From the NCBI RefSeq assembly GCF_000478275.1, contig NZ_ASJB01000001.1, positions 1 through 64,000 of the forward strand: a stretch of 64,000 bases of DNA, in the 5' to 3' direction. The position numbers and the translations under genes were made by a program. Below the pieces are notes generated by a model. It ran no database searches. It was given only the letters and a program-made list of their open reading frames with translations, and was not told the DNA's origin. Origin of the DNA: Amycolatopsis orientalis DSM 40040 = KCTC 9412 (GTDB lineage: Bacteria > Actinomycetota > Actinomycetes > Mycobacteriales > Pseudonocardiaceae). This document shows, piece after piece, positions 9,702 to 18,019 of the stretch. Each line of letters starts with the position of its first letter. The stretch's first letter is position 1.

Positions 9702-10292
9702 ATGGGCGGCAAGTACCACCACGGCGACCTCCGCGCGGAACTCGTGCGGGTCTCGCTCGACCTGATCGCCGAGCAGGGGCTCGCGGGCTTTTCGGTCGCC
9801 GAGGTCGCCCGCCGCGCGAAGGTGAGCCCGGGCGCGCCGTACCGGCACTTCGCGGACAAGGAAAGCCTGATGGCCGCCATCGCCGCCACGGTGGCCTGCC
9901 AGCTGGCCGACCGGGTGCACGACGCCATCGAGGCCGAATCCGATCCCGTCGCCGCGCTCGCCGCGGCCGCGGGCGCCTACACCGCGTACCTGATCGAGCG
10001 CCGCGCCGGGATGAACATCATCTACGCCGACGGCCTTCAAGGACCGGAGCACGCGGCCCTGCACGAGCAGACCCGCCGCCTGACCGACCAGTTCCTCATG
10101 CTCTGCCTCACCGTCACCGACCGGCCGCAGGACGGGCTCGAACTGATGGAGCAGCTGTTCACCCAGGCGCACGGGTACGGCACGTTCCACCTCGACGGCG
10201 TCTTCACGAAACAGGGCTATTCCACGGAAGTCGTCGTCCGGAAGTCGGTGGAGGCCGCCCGCGCCGCCATCCGGGGACGCACGAAAATGTGA
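9702..10292 (+). CDS. TetR/AcrR regulator with WHG-type C-terminal domain
   Basis: 196 residues from ATG 9702; a GTG at 9690 would add four. The N-terminus GGKYHHGDLRAELVR followed by GAPYRHFADKESL is typical of the TetR subfamily that carries the TetR_C_33 (WHG) ligand domain. Probable repressor of the divergent alcohol dehydrogenase and of itself through the GTAAG-N6-CTTAC pair. Such pairs often respond to aldehydes or quinones; the ligand is not visible here. Confidence 0.9.
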   Translation: MGGKYHHGDLRAELVRVSLDLIAEQGLAGFSVAEVARRAKVSPGAPYRHFADKESLMAAIAATVACQLADRVHDAIEAESDPVAALAAAAGAYTAYLIERRAGMNIIYADGLQGPEHAALHEQTRRLTDQFLMLCLTVTDRPQDGLELMEQLFTQAHGYGTFHLDGVFTKQGYSTEVVVRKSVEAARAAIRGRTKM

Positions 10293-10310
10293 CGTGTTTC
10301 ACGTCCATTT
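10284..10310. other. Long imperfect dyad at tetR 3' end
   Basis: GACGTG-ttt-CACGTC (10291-10305) is flanked by AAAATG on the left and ATTTT on the right, giving an almost continuous 12-bp stem with one bulge. It overlaps the tetR stop codon and lies 70 bases before the MFS gene. It could be a terminator for tetR (the right arm ends in ATTTTG) or an operator for the transporter; sequence alone does not decide. Confidence 0.4.
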
Positions 10311-10380
10311 TGTCCGATTACCGAGGCCTCCCACGCCGACATGATGCAAGCGCAATCCACTCGACAGCGAGGAGAAGCGC

Positions 10381-11745
10381 GTGAGCATCGGGCAAGACGT
10401 CGGATCATGGCGGGAACTGAAGCACCATATGAGCACCGCGGTGGTCTTGGCGGGTGGCGTGCTCATCGGCGCGATCACCATCTACGTGGCGGCGAGCCTG
10501 CTGCCGACAGCGGTCCAGGAGATCGGCGGGCGGCCGTTGTACGCCTGGACCATGACGGCGTTCCTGATCTCCCAGGTCGTCGCGACGATGCTCGTCGGCC
10601 GCTCCCTTTCGCGGTACGGGGGTGCGGGCTCCTACTTGATCGGCTTCGGCGTCTTCGCCGTGGGCTCGGTGCTGTGTGCTGTCAGCCCTTCGATGCCGAT
10701 ACTCCTGCTGGGCCGCGGCGTACAGGGGTTCGGCGCCGGGCTGCTGACAGGACTGGGTTTCGCCCTGATCCATTCGGCGTTGCCGAGGCGGCTTTGGAGC
10801 CGTGGCAGTGCGTTGATCTCCGCCATGTTCGGCGTCGGCAACTTCGCGGGCCCGGCGCTCGGCGGGTTCTCGGCACAGTTCGGATCGTGGCGGATGGCTT
10901 TCGCGGTACTGGCCGGAGCGGCGGTCGTACTCGCGGTCTTCGTGCGGCGTGCGCTGTCTCGCGGTGAGCGCACGGCTCAGGGTGCGCCGGTTCCGGTCGC
11001 GTCACTGGCCTTGGTCGTCGCGGCGGCCGGCGCGGTGGGGGTGGCCGGGATTCTCACCAACGGGGTCGCGATGGCGGCCCTTCTCGCACTGGGTCTCGCA
11101 CTCGTGGCCGCGTTCCTGGTGGCGGAGAACCGGGGCACGTCGAGTGTGCTGCCCCGATCGGTGTACCGGGCCGGTTCCAAGCTGCGCTGGATCTACCTGA
11201 GCATCATGGTCCTGGCGTCGGGCGTCGCCGTGGAGACCTTCCTGCCGCTGTTCGGCCAGCAGCTGGGCGGACTCCCGCCTGCGGCGGCCGGCTTCTTCGC
11301 CGCCGCGCTTTCCTTGGGCTGGTCGGCGAGTCAGCTCGTCAGCGCGTCGGCCCACCGGGCGACTACGGTCCGGCGGCTCCTGCTCGCCGGACCGGCCTGC
11401 CTGGCCGCCGCCTTCGCGCTCTTGGGTCTGATGCAGACCGGGCAGCCGCCCCTGCCCCTCGTCCTCGCGTGGTTGCCGGTGCTCTTGGTCGGCGGCTCGG
11501 GCATCGGCATCGCGATGCCGCATCTGTCCGTGGCGGCGATGACCTCCGCTCCGGACGACGAGGCCGGGAAGGCCGCCGGTGCGATCGCCACGGTGCTGAC
11601 GATGTCGACGGCGTTCGGCGCGACGATCGCCGGACTCCTGGTCAACCTCGGCGGACCGTCGGTGGTCACGTCGGCGCGCCTGCTGCTGTTCGGTTTCGCC
11701 GCGATCTCCGCGGCGGGCCTGTACACCGCGCGCCGCACCGGCTGA
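10381..11745 (+). CDS. MFS transporter
   Basis: 454 residues with about 14 hydrophobic segments, of the DHA2/EmrB-like type by length and layout. Motif A-like GRSLSRYGG follows TM2, and GRGVQGFGAGLLTG in TM4 resembles the drug:H+ antiporter motif. GTG start at 10381 preceded by GAGGAG. Likely exports a small lipophilic compound by proton antiport. No dedicated regulator sits beside it other than the upstream TetR gene, whose link is only positional. Confidence 0.85.
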   Translation: MSIGQDVGSWRELKHHMSTAVVLAGGVLIGAITIYVAASLLPTAVQEIGGRPLYAWTMTAFLISQVVATMLVGRSLSRYGGAGSYLIGFGVFAVGSVLCAVSPSMPILLLGRGVQGFGAGLLTGLGFALIHSALPRRLWSRGSALISAMFGVGNFAGPALGGFSAQFGSWRMAFAVLAGAAVVLAVFVRRALSRGERTAQGAPVPVASLALVVAAAGAVGVAGILTNGVAMAALLALGLALVAAFLVAENRGTSSVLPRSVYRAGSKLRWIYLSIMVLASGVAVETFLPLFGQQLGGLPPAAAGFFAAALSLGWSASQLVSASAHRATTVRRLLLAGPACLAAAFALLGLMQTGQPPLPLVLAWLPVLLVGGSGIGIAMPHLSVAAMTSAPDDEAGKAAGAIATVLTMSTAFGATIAGLLVNLGGPSVVTSARLLLFGFAAISAAGLYTARRTG

Positions 11746-11752
11746 ATCGTGG

Positions 11753-12214
11753 TCAGCTCCGGGAGTTCTTCCCGCGCACGCGTGGAAGCGCTTCCGGACA
11801 GCCGCCGTCGCAGCGGATATGCGCCCAGACGAGCTTCCCGCCGCGCACCGACTCACGCCGTACGCCCCATTGGACCGCCACGCCGTCGACCACGAGCAGA
11901 CCGCGTCCGCGCGGATCCTCGAACTGCGAGGGGCGCGCCCGAGGCTGTTCGACGCTGACATCCGCGACCTCGATGCGGATCGCGCACGGCGACACGCCGC
12001 GCCACAGCTGGATGTGGCGCGCGCCACCCCCGTGCACATAGGCGTTGGCGAGAAGTTCCGTGGCCGCGAGCAGAACGTCGTCGAGGTGGCCTTCACCGAG
12101 GTCGGGAAGGCATCTGACCACCCAGGCACGCATGTCCGGCAACGCCCGCGGCGTCGTGGCCCGCAGATCCAGCACCCAGGTTCCCGGAACCGGATGCTCC
12201 GCGATGCTGATCAT
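11753..12214 (-). CDS. RsbW-like ATP-binding anti-sigma/serine kinase
   Basis: 153 residues. Single GHKL ATPase fold of the HATPase_c_2 type: the N-box ELLANAYVHGG with the key Asn, and a G2-like DPRGRGLLVVDGVAVQWG. The D-x-G part of the G1 box is degenerate (VADVSVEQP), which is common in the numerous actinobacterial RsbW relatives. Such proteins bind sigma factors or phosphorylate STAS-domain antagonists. No STAS or sigma gene adjoins it, so its partner must be elsewhere. Converges with the MFS gene across seven bases. Confidence 0.82.
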   Translation of the reverse strand: MISIAEHPVPGTWVLDLRATTPRALPDMRAWVVRCLPDLGEGHLDDVLLAATELLANAYVHGGGARHIQLWRGVSPCAIRIEVADVSVEQPRARPSQFEDPRGRGLLVVDGVAVQWGVRRESVRGGKLVWAHIRCDGGCPEALPRVRGKNSRS

Positions 12215-12369
12215 GGAGACACCCTTCCCGTCGCACGGCCTCTTTGCTGAAGTCGCACGATCGAGTTACCCAGAACTCCCGGTGATCAACCGGCGGCCGC
12301 CGTGGCGGACATGACAGCAGGTCAGCGGGCCGCGATACCCGCCGGCACTCGCGCAGGCCACCTTCACCG

Positions 12370-12415
12370 CTCGTGAGTGGTAATGACGGTTCTAACCGTC
12401 ATTACCACTCACGAG
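12370..12415. terminator. CGTGAGTGGTAA hairpin, copy 1
   Basis: Perfect 21-bp arms (12370-12390 and 12395-12415) with a TCTA loop; the inner stem is TGACGGT. It begins 14 bases beyond the stop of the minus-strand secreted-protein gene at 12430. First of five copies of the same hairpin family in this window (others at 23862, 26897, 27142 and 33668). Confidence 0.8.
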
Positions 12416-12429
12416 CCCACCGGCCCCGT

Positions 12430-12933
12430 TCAGCAACCGGGCGGGAGCCAGCCGGGCGTGGTCACGACCTGTTCGGGAGTCACGGTCATCTGCGAGGTCT
12501 TGGGGCCGTGGCCGAAGCCGACGAGGCCGCCCGCGCAGACGGGCACCGCCCCTGGTCCGTCCTGAGTCGCGGATTCCCGCCAGGCGACGGGATCCACGCC
12601 GGTCCGCCACACCTTCCAGAACGGCGCGCCGTCCCGATGGCCGGCACAGGCGTCACCGGCCGGCAGGCCTTCGACCCGGCAGACGTAGCGGGAATCCCCG
12701 TATGGTCCCGTTCCGCTCCCGAAGTACACGTCCAGCCCGGAGCGCTCGAGTGCTGTCCGCGCGTCGCCGGGTGCGCCGGACACACAGCGCACGAGAACCT
12801 CGGACCGGCCCACTCCCTGAAGATCGACGGCGACCGTGACCCCTTCCGGCCCTTCACAGGCGCCGGTTCGCGAGACGGGGTCCACGGCGGGAAAGAGCGC
12901 CACCAGACTGACGAGGACAGACAAGATCACCAC
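12430..12933 (-). CDS. Small secreted Cys-containing protein, unknown function
   Basis: 167 residues. A short hydrophobic N-terminus (VILSVLVSLVALFPAV) looks like a signal peptide, although there is no basic n-region in the sequence as read. The mature part has six cysteines, including GACEG, VRCVSG, YVCRV, DACAGH and PVCAGG, and a C-terminal Cys, consistent with three disulfides outside the cell. FWKVWRTGVDPVAW and a terminal TPGWLPPGC are distinctive, but I cannot place them in a family. Codon use is typical of the region. The reading frame is supported by conserved-looking composition and by the terminator hairpin just past its stop. Confidence 0.65.
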   Translation of the reverse strand: MVILSVLVSLVALFPAVDPVSRTGACEGPEGVTVAVDLQGVGRSEVLVRCVSGAPGDARTALERSGLDVYFGSGTGPYGDSRYVCRVEGLPAGDACAGHRDGAPFWKVWRTGVDPVAWRESATQDGPGAVPVCAGGLVGFGHGPKTSQMTVTPEQVVTTPGWLPPGC

Positions 12934-13174
12934 GGCCGGATACTACGGGTGTCGCCCCGGATGCGCACCGTAAGCCTTTCGCGGAAACACGGCACGAATC
13001 ACACTCCGTTTCGTACGGAACGAGGGAAATGTGCCGGAAATTGCCCTGCTCAGGGGACTTGCGCGTTTCCCGGCAGAGGCAAAAGATGTGTTCTTCTCGC
13101 GCCGCACCCCCATTGGGTGAGGCCGACTTGTCCGGATGATCACAGTTCATCCGGGTCCTTGAAAGGTTCAGAGC

Positions 13175-13915
13175 GTGACGCGCAGTCGCCTTGCCGCATT
13201 CGTCGTTCCCCTTACCCTCGCCGGTTTCCTGCTCACAGCGGGCGGCACCACCGCCCAGTCGCGGCAGCCGTCGCAGAGCCCGGTCGACATCTCCCCCGGC
13301 GCGATCCGGTTCGATCCCACTCTGCCGAGGCTGGAGGTCTCCTACGGCCATTCCGATCTGGATCTCGAATACATCCGGAAGGACACGGCGGACTCCAACG
13401 GGTGCGGTACGAGAAATCACGAAGAAACCGAAGAGGCCGTAGTACGGCCCGGCACCGGGCACGTCACGCTCGCCGGGGTCCGCTACGAACTCGAACAGTT
13501 CCATTTCCACACCCCGTCCGAACACCGCTTCGCCGGCCGTGCCGATCCGCTGGAAATGCATTTCGTGCACCGCAGCGCCGCCGGGAAACTGCTGGTGATC
13601 GGCGTGCCCCTGCGCGCGGGCGCCGCGTCGCCGGTGGATCGTGTCCTGGCGGAGCTCGCGCCGGAATGCGGCGGGACGGTGGCGCTGGCGGACTTCGACC
13701 TGAACACGCTCCTGCCCCGCGACCGCGGCACGCTCCGGTACAACGGCTCGCTGACCACGGCCCCGTTCACCGAAGGCGTGCAATGGTTCCTGATGGCCGA
13801 ACGGACCGTGTCCCCGGCGACGATCGCGCGGTTCCAGGGCCTGTTCGGTGACGGCAACGCCCGCTCGCCCCAGCCGCTGAACGGACGGCGTATCACCGCG
13901 GTGCCGCAGATCTGA
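13175..13915 (+). CDS. Secreted alpha-carbonic anhydrase family protein
   Basis: 246 residues with a signal peptide of about 28 residues. Alpha-carbonic anhydrase core: QSPVDI, QFHFHTPSEH and MHFVH, giving zinc ligands His110, His112 and His129 with the spacing of bacterial enzymes, and a late YNGSLTTAPFTEGVQW. The reaction is reversible CO2 hydration outside the membrane. Two oddities: the usual N-terminal stretch before QSP is missing, and the Cys of the canonical TTPPCTEGV is Phe, so the classical disulfide cannot form. Cys77 and one Cys near residue 172 might substitute. No operon partner. Confidence 0.88.
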   Translation: MTRSRLAAFVVPLTLAGFLLTAGGTTAQSRQPSQSPVDISPGAIRFDPTLPRLEVSYGHSDLDLEYIRKDTADSNGCGTRNHEETEEAVVRPGTGHVTLAGVRYELEQFHFHTPSEHRFAGRADPLEMHFVHRSAAGKLLVIGVPLRAGAASPVDRVLAELAPECGGTVALADFDLNTLLPRDRGTLRYNGSLTTAPFTEGVQWFLMAERTVSPATIARFQGLFGDGNARSPQPLNGRRITAVPQI

Positions 13916-14020
13916 CAGAACCGTAGGAGCGCCGGCGTTTCATCGGGATTTCATGGCTCCGCTCTACGGTTCCGGGCACGGATCCGCACCGGCGGACCGG
14001 AGGTCCACGAGGAGACGTGC

Positions 14021-14461
14021 ATGAGCCCGGCGAGCCGGACCCCTTACACCATGGTGCTGCCCCGGGACGACCGGCCGAGTCCCGGGGAACGGGAGGGGGT
14101 CATCGGACCGGGCTGGAGCTGGGCGGCGTTCTTCACCCCGTGGGCCGCCGGCCGCCCGTCGCCTAGGTACCGGTGGACGCTGTTCGAGACCGCCGCCCAT
14201 GCCGTCGACGACCTTCGTCGCTGTCTCGACGACGGCGTCGTCAGCAGGCGCGGCGCCCTGTGCTCGTCCGTCCTCCGGAAACGCGGGGCACCGCGGGAAC
14301 TGGTGCTGTGCGACGGCGCGGACCTGGCCTGCGTCGTCCACGAAGTCCGCTCCGGGGTACATGTGACCGACGCCGGTGACGCCTCCTTCGCGCGCTGGCG
14401 GAAGGACATGGAGGGACACCGCTTCACGATCGTCAACGCAGGTGCGCCGACCGTCTGGTGA
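14021..14461 (+). CDS. Hypothetical protein
   Basis: 146 residues, not recognised. ATG 14021 is preceded by GAGGAGAC at a good distance, the best reason to prefer this frame over the antisense one. The protein has no signal peptide or membrane segment; a Trp-rich N-terminal third (GWSWAAFFTPWAAG) is followed by two Cys (ALCSS, LVLCDG) and a mixed alpha/beta C-terminus. It overlaps the 3' end of the convergent SARP gene by 29 bases. Confidence 0.5.
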   Translation: MSPASRTPYTMVLPRDDRPSPGEREGVIGPGWSWAAFFTPWAAGRPSPRYRWTLFETAAHAVDDLRRCLDDGVVSRRGALCSSVLRKRGAPRELVLCDGADLACVVHEVRSGVHVTDAGDASFARWRKDMEGHRFTIVNAGAPTVW

Positions 14462-17333
14462 GGTCCAGGCCTTCCAGCGCGAGGGCGCGCTGGAGGGAAT
14501 CGCCGTCGGGTCCGAGGGAGGTGAGCACCCATTCGAAATGCTCCCTGGCCGCGACCGGGTCGCCCGCGGCGAGATGGGTGCGGCCGAGCCGGTTGCGGAT
14601 CTCGGACTCCATCCCGACGACGGTCTCCTCGGTGACCGCGGTCAGCGCCCGCCGCTGGAGTTCGAACGCCTCATCGAGGTTCCCGAGTTCCAGCTCCGCC
14701 GCGCCCAGCCGGGCCAGACCGGAGGCGATGAGCAGTCCGTCGGTCGTCTCCTCCGCGATCTGGACGGAACGCCGGAGATCCAGCGCGGCCTCCGCGAACT
14801 TGCCGAGTTCGAGGCGGACGGTGCCGCTGTGGCACAGCACCCGCGCCAGCATCCCCGGACTGCCGATCTCCTCGCTCAGCTCGCGGGCCCGGCCCAGGTG
14901 GACCAGCGCTTCTTCGTGCTCTCCCCGCAGGTAGGCGAGAAACCCGAGCGCGGACAGCGCCCGTTCGGCGAGCCAGCCGTCCCCGACCTCGTCGGCCATG
15001 GTCATCACCTCCCGCATCCCGGAGAGCGCGAGGTCGTGCCGCCCGGCGATCAGGTCCACCATGGTGAGCCCGCCCAGCGCCCGTGCTTCGGCCCCGCGGT
15101 CGCCGGAGTCCCGGCCCGCCCGCAGCGCGTCGTCGAACCAGGCGCGAGCCCGCTCCAGCTGGCCCTGCATGCCGTAGGCGTAGCCGAGACAGAACCGCAG
15201 TGACGAGACCAGTCGCCCGTCTTCGGCCTGTTCGGCCAAGGGCAGCGCGATCTGCAGCGCGGTCCGGGATTCGTGGTACCGCTGCTGACGCGCGAGGTAG
15301 TCGACCAGCCCTTCGGCGATCGAGCACGCCAGGCCCTCCAGCCCGGCCTCCGCCGCTTGGGTGACCACTTCGGGCAGGTCGCCGACGGCGTCCAGCCAGG
15401 CGGAAGCGTCACGCTGCCCGGTGAACGGTCCGCCCGATTCCACCGGGAACCGCGCGACCCCCCATTCACTCGCCCGGCGAGCGGCGCCGAGGTACAGGCC
15501 GTAGACCCGCTTCCGCGCGGCATCGACGACGTCGCCGGGCAGGCCGTCGGCGAGGCGCCGGGCGTAGACGGCCACCAGATCGTGCAGCCGGTAACGGCCA
15601 CTGGCCGGTTCCTGCACGAGACTCGCGTCGACAAGGCTTTCCAGATGACGCTCGGCCTCGGCGGCCGAACAGTCCAGCAGGGCGGCCACCGAAAGCCGGT
15701 CGAACTCGGGCGTCGGCGACAGGCCGATCGCGCTGAACGCCCGCTGCTCGGCGGGCCGCAGCTGCTCGTAGGAAAGGCGCAGCGCGACCTCGACACTGCG
15801 GTCCTCGGCGGTCAGCTCGCCGAGCCTCCGCTCGTCGTCCGACATCCGGTCCACCAGATCCTTGAACGTCCACATCGGACGGTTCTGCAGCCGGGCACCC
15901 GCGATCCGCAGCGCGAGCGGCAGCCGCCCGCACAGCCCGGCGAGCGCGCGCACGGCGAACCGTTCGCCCTCCGCCCTCGGGGTCCCCACGATCCTGCCCA
16001 GCAGCCGTTCCGCGGCGTCGAGTCCCAGCGCGCCAAGGGAGATCCGGCGGTCGGCGTCCAAACCGGACAGTCGCCGTCTGCTCGTCACCAGCACGCGGCT
16101 GCCCGGCCCGCCGGGGAGCAGGGGCCGCACCTGCCCGGCGGACTCGGCGTTGTCGAGTACCAGCAGCAACCGCAACTGCGCGGTCGCCGCCCGCCACGAG
16201 GCGGCCAGCTCGTCGAGATCGTCCGGCATGGCGCCGTCCTCGACGCCGACCGCGCGCAACAGCCGCCGCAGGGCGCGTTCCGGCGTCACCGGCTCCCGGC
16301 CTTCGGTGTAGCCGTGCAGGTCCACGAACAGCGCACCGTCCGGATAGGACTCGCGCAGCCGGTGCGCCGCGCATACCGCGAGCGTGGTCTTGCCCGCGCC
16401 GGGGACACCGTCGACGGCGTCGACCGAGACCGTCCCCGGATCGCCTTCCCCGACGAGCAGCGCGAGTTCCCGGTCCCGTCCGACGAGTTCGCCGTTGGCG
16501 GCGGGGAGTTCGTTGCGGATCCGGCGCGGCGTCTCCCGGCGCGGGGCGACGCCGAGCAGCGTTTCGTCGCCGCGCAGCACCGCTTCCTGCACCTTCCGCA
16601 GTTCCTCGCCCGGTTCGACGCCGAGCTGGTCGATCAGCCTGTCCCGGACGTCGGTGAACACCTCCAGCGCCTCCGCCTGACGCCCGCCGCCATAGAGGGC
16701 GCGCATCAGCAGCGCGGCCAGTGGCTCGCTCGGCGGGTCGGCGGACACGAGCGCCGACAGCTCACCGATCACCTCGTCGAACCGGCCGAGTTTCAGCTGT
16801 ACGCCCAGTTTCCGGCGCAGTAGCAGGAGTTTGCGCTCCTCCAGACGCCGCCGCTCGCCCTGCACGAACGCGCCGGGCAGCCCCGTCAACGGCTCGCCGT
16901 GGAACAGCCGGAGCGCGTCGGCGAAGGCGTCCACCGCGGCGATGAGGTCGCCCGCCTCCTCGGCGGCGGCCGCGACGACGGCGATCTCCTCCAGCCGCAC
17001 GACGTCCAGCCACACCCCGCCGCCGGCGAACCGGTAGCCACCGCGGTCGGACACGATCACCGAATCCCGCGGCCGCTGCCCGGAGGTGTCCAGGCACTGC
17101 CGCAGCCGCCGGACGTACACCGACAGCACGTTCGACTCCGGTGGCCGTTCCCAGAGCCCGTCGGTGAGTTCGTAATGGCTGACGGTCACATCCGGGCGCA
17201 GCAGCAGCGCGGCCAGCACGGCCTGCTGCCGGAGCGGGCCGAGATCCAGCCTCGTCTCCCCCTGCCAGGCCCGCAACGGGCCGAGCACCTCGAAGCGGAG
17301 CCGCGAATCCGCGGTCACCCCGTCCCCCTTCAT
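14433..17333 (-). CDS. SARP/AfsR-type regulator with NB-ARC and TPR domains
   Basis: 966 residues. Order: OmpR-like winged HTH (about 10-95, FEVLGPLRAWQGETRLDLGP then VSVYVRRLRQCLD-like recognition region), BTAD (about 100-245), NB-ARC ATPase with Walker A GVPGAGKTTLAV near residue 310 and LLLVLDNAES as Walker B, then helical TPR repeats to the end. AfsR/DnrI-type proteins activate secondary-metabolite or stress genes in response to phosphorylation or ligands. The start is ATG 17333, which has GAAGGGGGG upstream; ATG 17354 lacks a ribosome site. It lies 23 bases after a response-regulator gene, so the kinase-regulator-SARP set is probably one transcript. Confidence 0.88.
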   Translation of the reverse strand: MKGDGVTADSRLRFEVLGPLRAWQGETRLDLGPLRQQAVLAALLLRPDVTVSHYELTDGLWERPPESNVLSVYVRRLRQCLDTSGQRPRDSVIVSDRGGYRFAGGGVWLDVVRLEEIAVVAAAAEEAGDLIAAVDAFADALRLFHGEPLTGLPGAFVQGERRRLEERKLLLLRRKLGVQLKLGRFDEVIGELSALVSADPPSEPLAALLMRALYGGGRQAEALEVFTDVRDRLIDQLGVEPGEELRKVQEAVLRGDETLLGVAPRRETPRRIRNELPAANGELVGRDRELALLVGEGDPGTVSVDAVDGVPGAGKTTLAVCAAHRLRESYPDGALFVDLHGYTEGREPVTPERALRRLLRAVGVEDGAMPDDLDELAASWRAATAQLRLLLVLDNAESAGQVRPLLPGGPGSRVLVTSRRRLSGLDADRRISLGALGLDAAERLLGRIVGTPRAEGERFAVRALAGLCGRLPLALRIAGARLQNRPMWTFKDLVDRMSDDERRLGELTAEDRSVEVALRLSYEQLRPAEQRAFSAIGLSPTPEFDRLSVAALLDCSAAEAERHLESLVDASLVQEPASGRYRLHDLVAVYARRLADGLPGDVVDAARKRVYGLYLGAARRASEWGVARFPVESGGPFTGQRDASAWLDAVGDLPEVVTQAAEAGLEGLACSIAEGLVDYLARQQRYHESRTALQIALPLAEQAEDGRLVSSLRFCLGYAYGMQGQLERARAWFDDALRAGRDSGDRGAEARALGGLTMVDLIAGRHDLALSGMREVMTMADEVGDGWLAERALSALGFLAYLRGEHEEALVHLGRARELSEEIGSPGMLARVLCHSGTVRLELGKFAEAALDLRRSVQIAEETTDGLLIASGLARLGAAELELGNLDEAFELQRRALTAVTEETVVGMESEIRNRLGRTHLAAGDPVAAREHFEWVLTSLGPDGDSLQRALALEGLDLTRRSAHLR

Positions 17334-17356
17334 GATCCCCCCTTCGTTTCCCATGG

Positions 17357-18019
17357 CTAGCCCGGTACCACGATCCCGTGATCGAACGCGTAGACGATCG
17401 CCGCCGCCCGGTCGCGCAACTGGAGCTTCGTGAAGATCCGGCCGATGTGGCTTTTCACGGTCACCTCCGAAATCACCAGCGCCGCGGCGATCTCCGCGTT
17501 GGTCAGCCCCCGGCCGATGGCCCGGAGCACGTCTTGTTCCCTCGGTGTCAGCAGTTCGGGCGAGAGCCCGCCGCTGCCGCTCCCGGCGGCCTGCCGGTAG
17601 GCCGCGAGCACGCGGCCGGTGACCCCGGGGTCGAGCCAGGCGTCGCCCGCGGCGACCGCGCGCACGGCGCGGATCAGGTCTTCGGCCGGGGAATCCTTCA
17701 GGACGTAGCCCGCGGCGCCCGCCCGCAGCGCGTCGGCCAGCAGGCTGTCGTCGTCGAAGGTGGTCAGCGCGAGCACCGGCGCGCATCCGCCGGACCGCCG
17801 CAGCCGCCTGGTCGCCTCCACCCCGCCGATGTTCTTCATCCGCAGGTCCATCACGATGACGTCGACCTCGTGCGCGGCCAGCGCGGCGGGCACTTCGGAG
17901 CCGTCGCCGCATTCCCCCGCGATGACGAACCCGTCGCGACGCCGCAGGATGCGCCGCAGCCCGGACCGGACCAGCTCCTGGTCGTCGACCAGCAGCACCT
18001 GGATCTCGGCGGCGGTCAC
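17357..18019 (-). CDS. NarL/LuxR-type response regulator
   Basis: 220 residues. Receiver domain with VLLVDDQ acidic pair, phospho-acceptor Asp58 (VIVMDLRM) and Lys in YVLKDSPAE; C-terminal LuxR HTH (LTPREQDVLRAIGRGLTNAEIAAALVISEVTVKSHI). GTG start at 18019 overlaps the TGA of the kinase gene (GTGA), so the pair is translationally coupled. It is the cognate partner of the upstream kinase and probably also activates the following SARP gene. Confidence 0.93.
   Translation of the reverse strand: MTAAEIQVLLVDDQELVRSGLRRILRRRDGFVIAGECGDGSEVPAALAAHEVDVIVMDLRMKNIGGVEATRRLRRSGGCAPVLALTTFDDDSLLADALRAGAAGYVLKDSPAEDLIRAVRAVAAGDAWLDPGVTGRVLAAYRQAAGSGSGGLSPELLTPREQDVLRAIGRGLTNAEIAAALVISEVTVKSHIGRIFTKLQLRDRAAAIVYAFDHGIVVPG

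Noticed and set aside
17334..17912. Extension of the SARP gene to 1159 residues
   Set aside because: It covers the response-regulator gene in another frame; the SARP HTH begins shortly after 17333.
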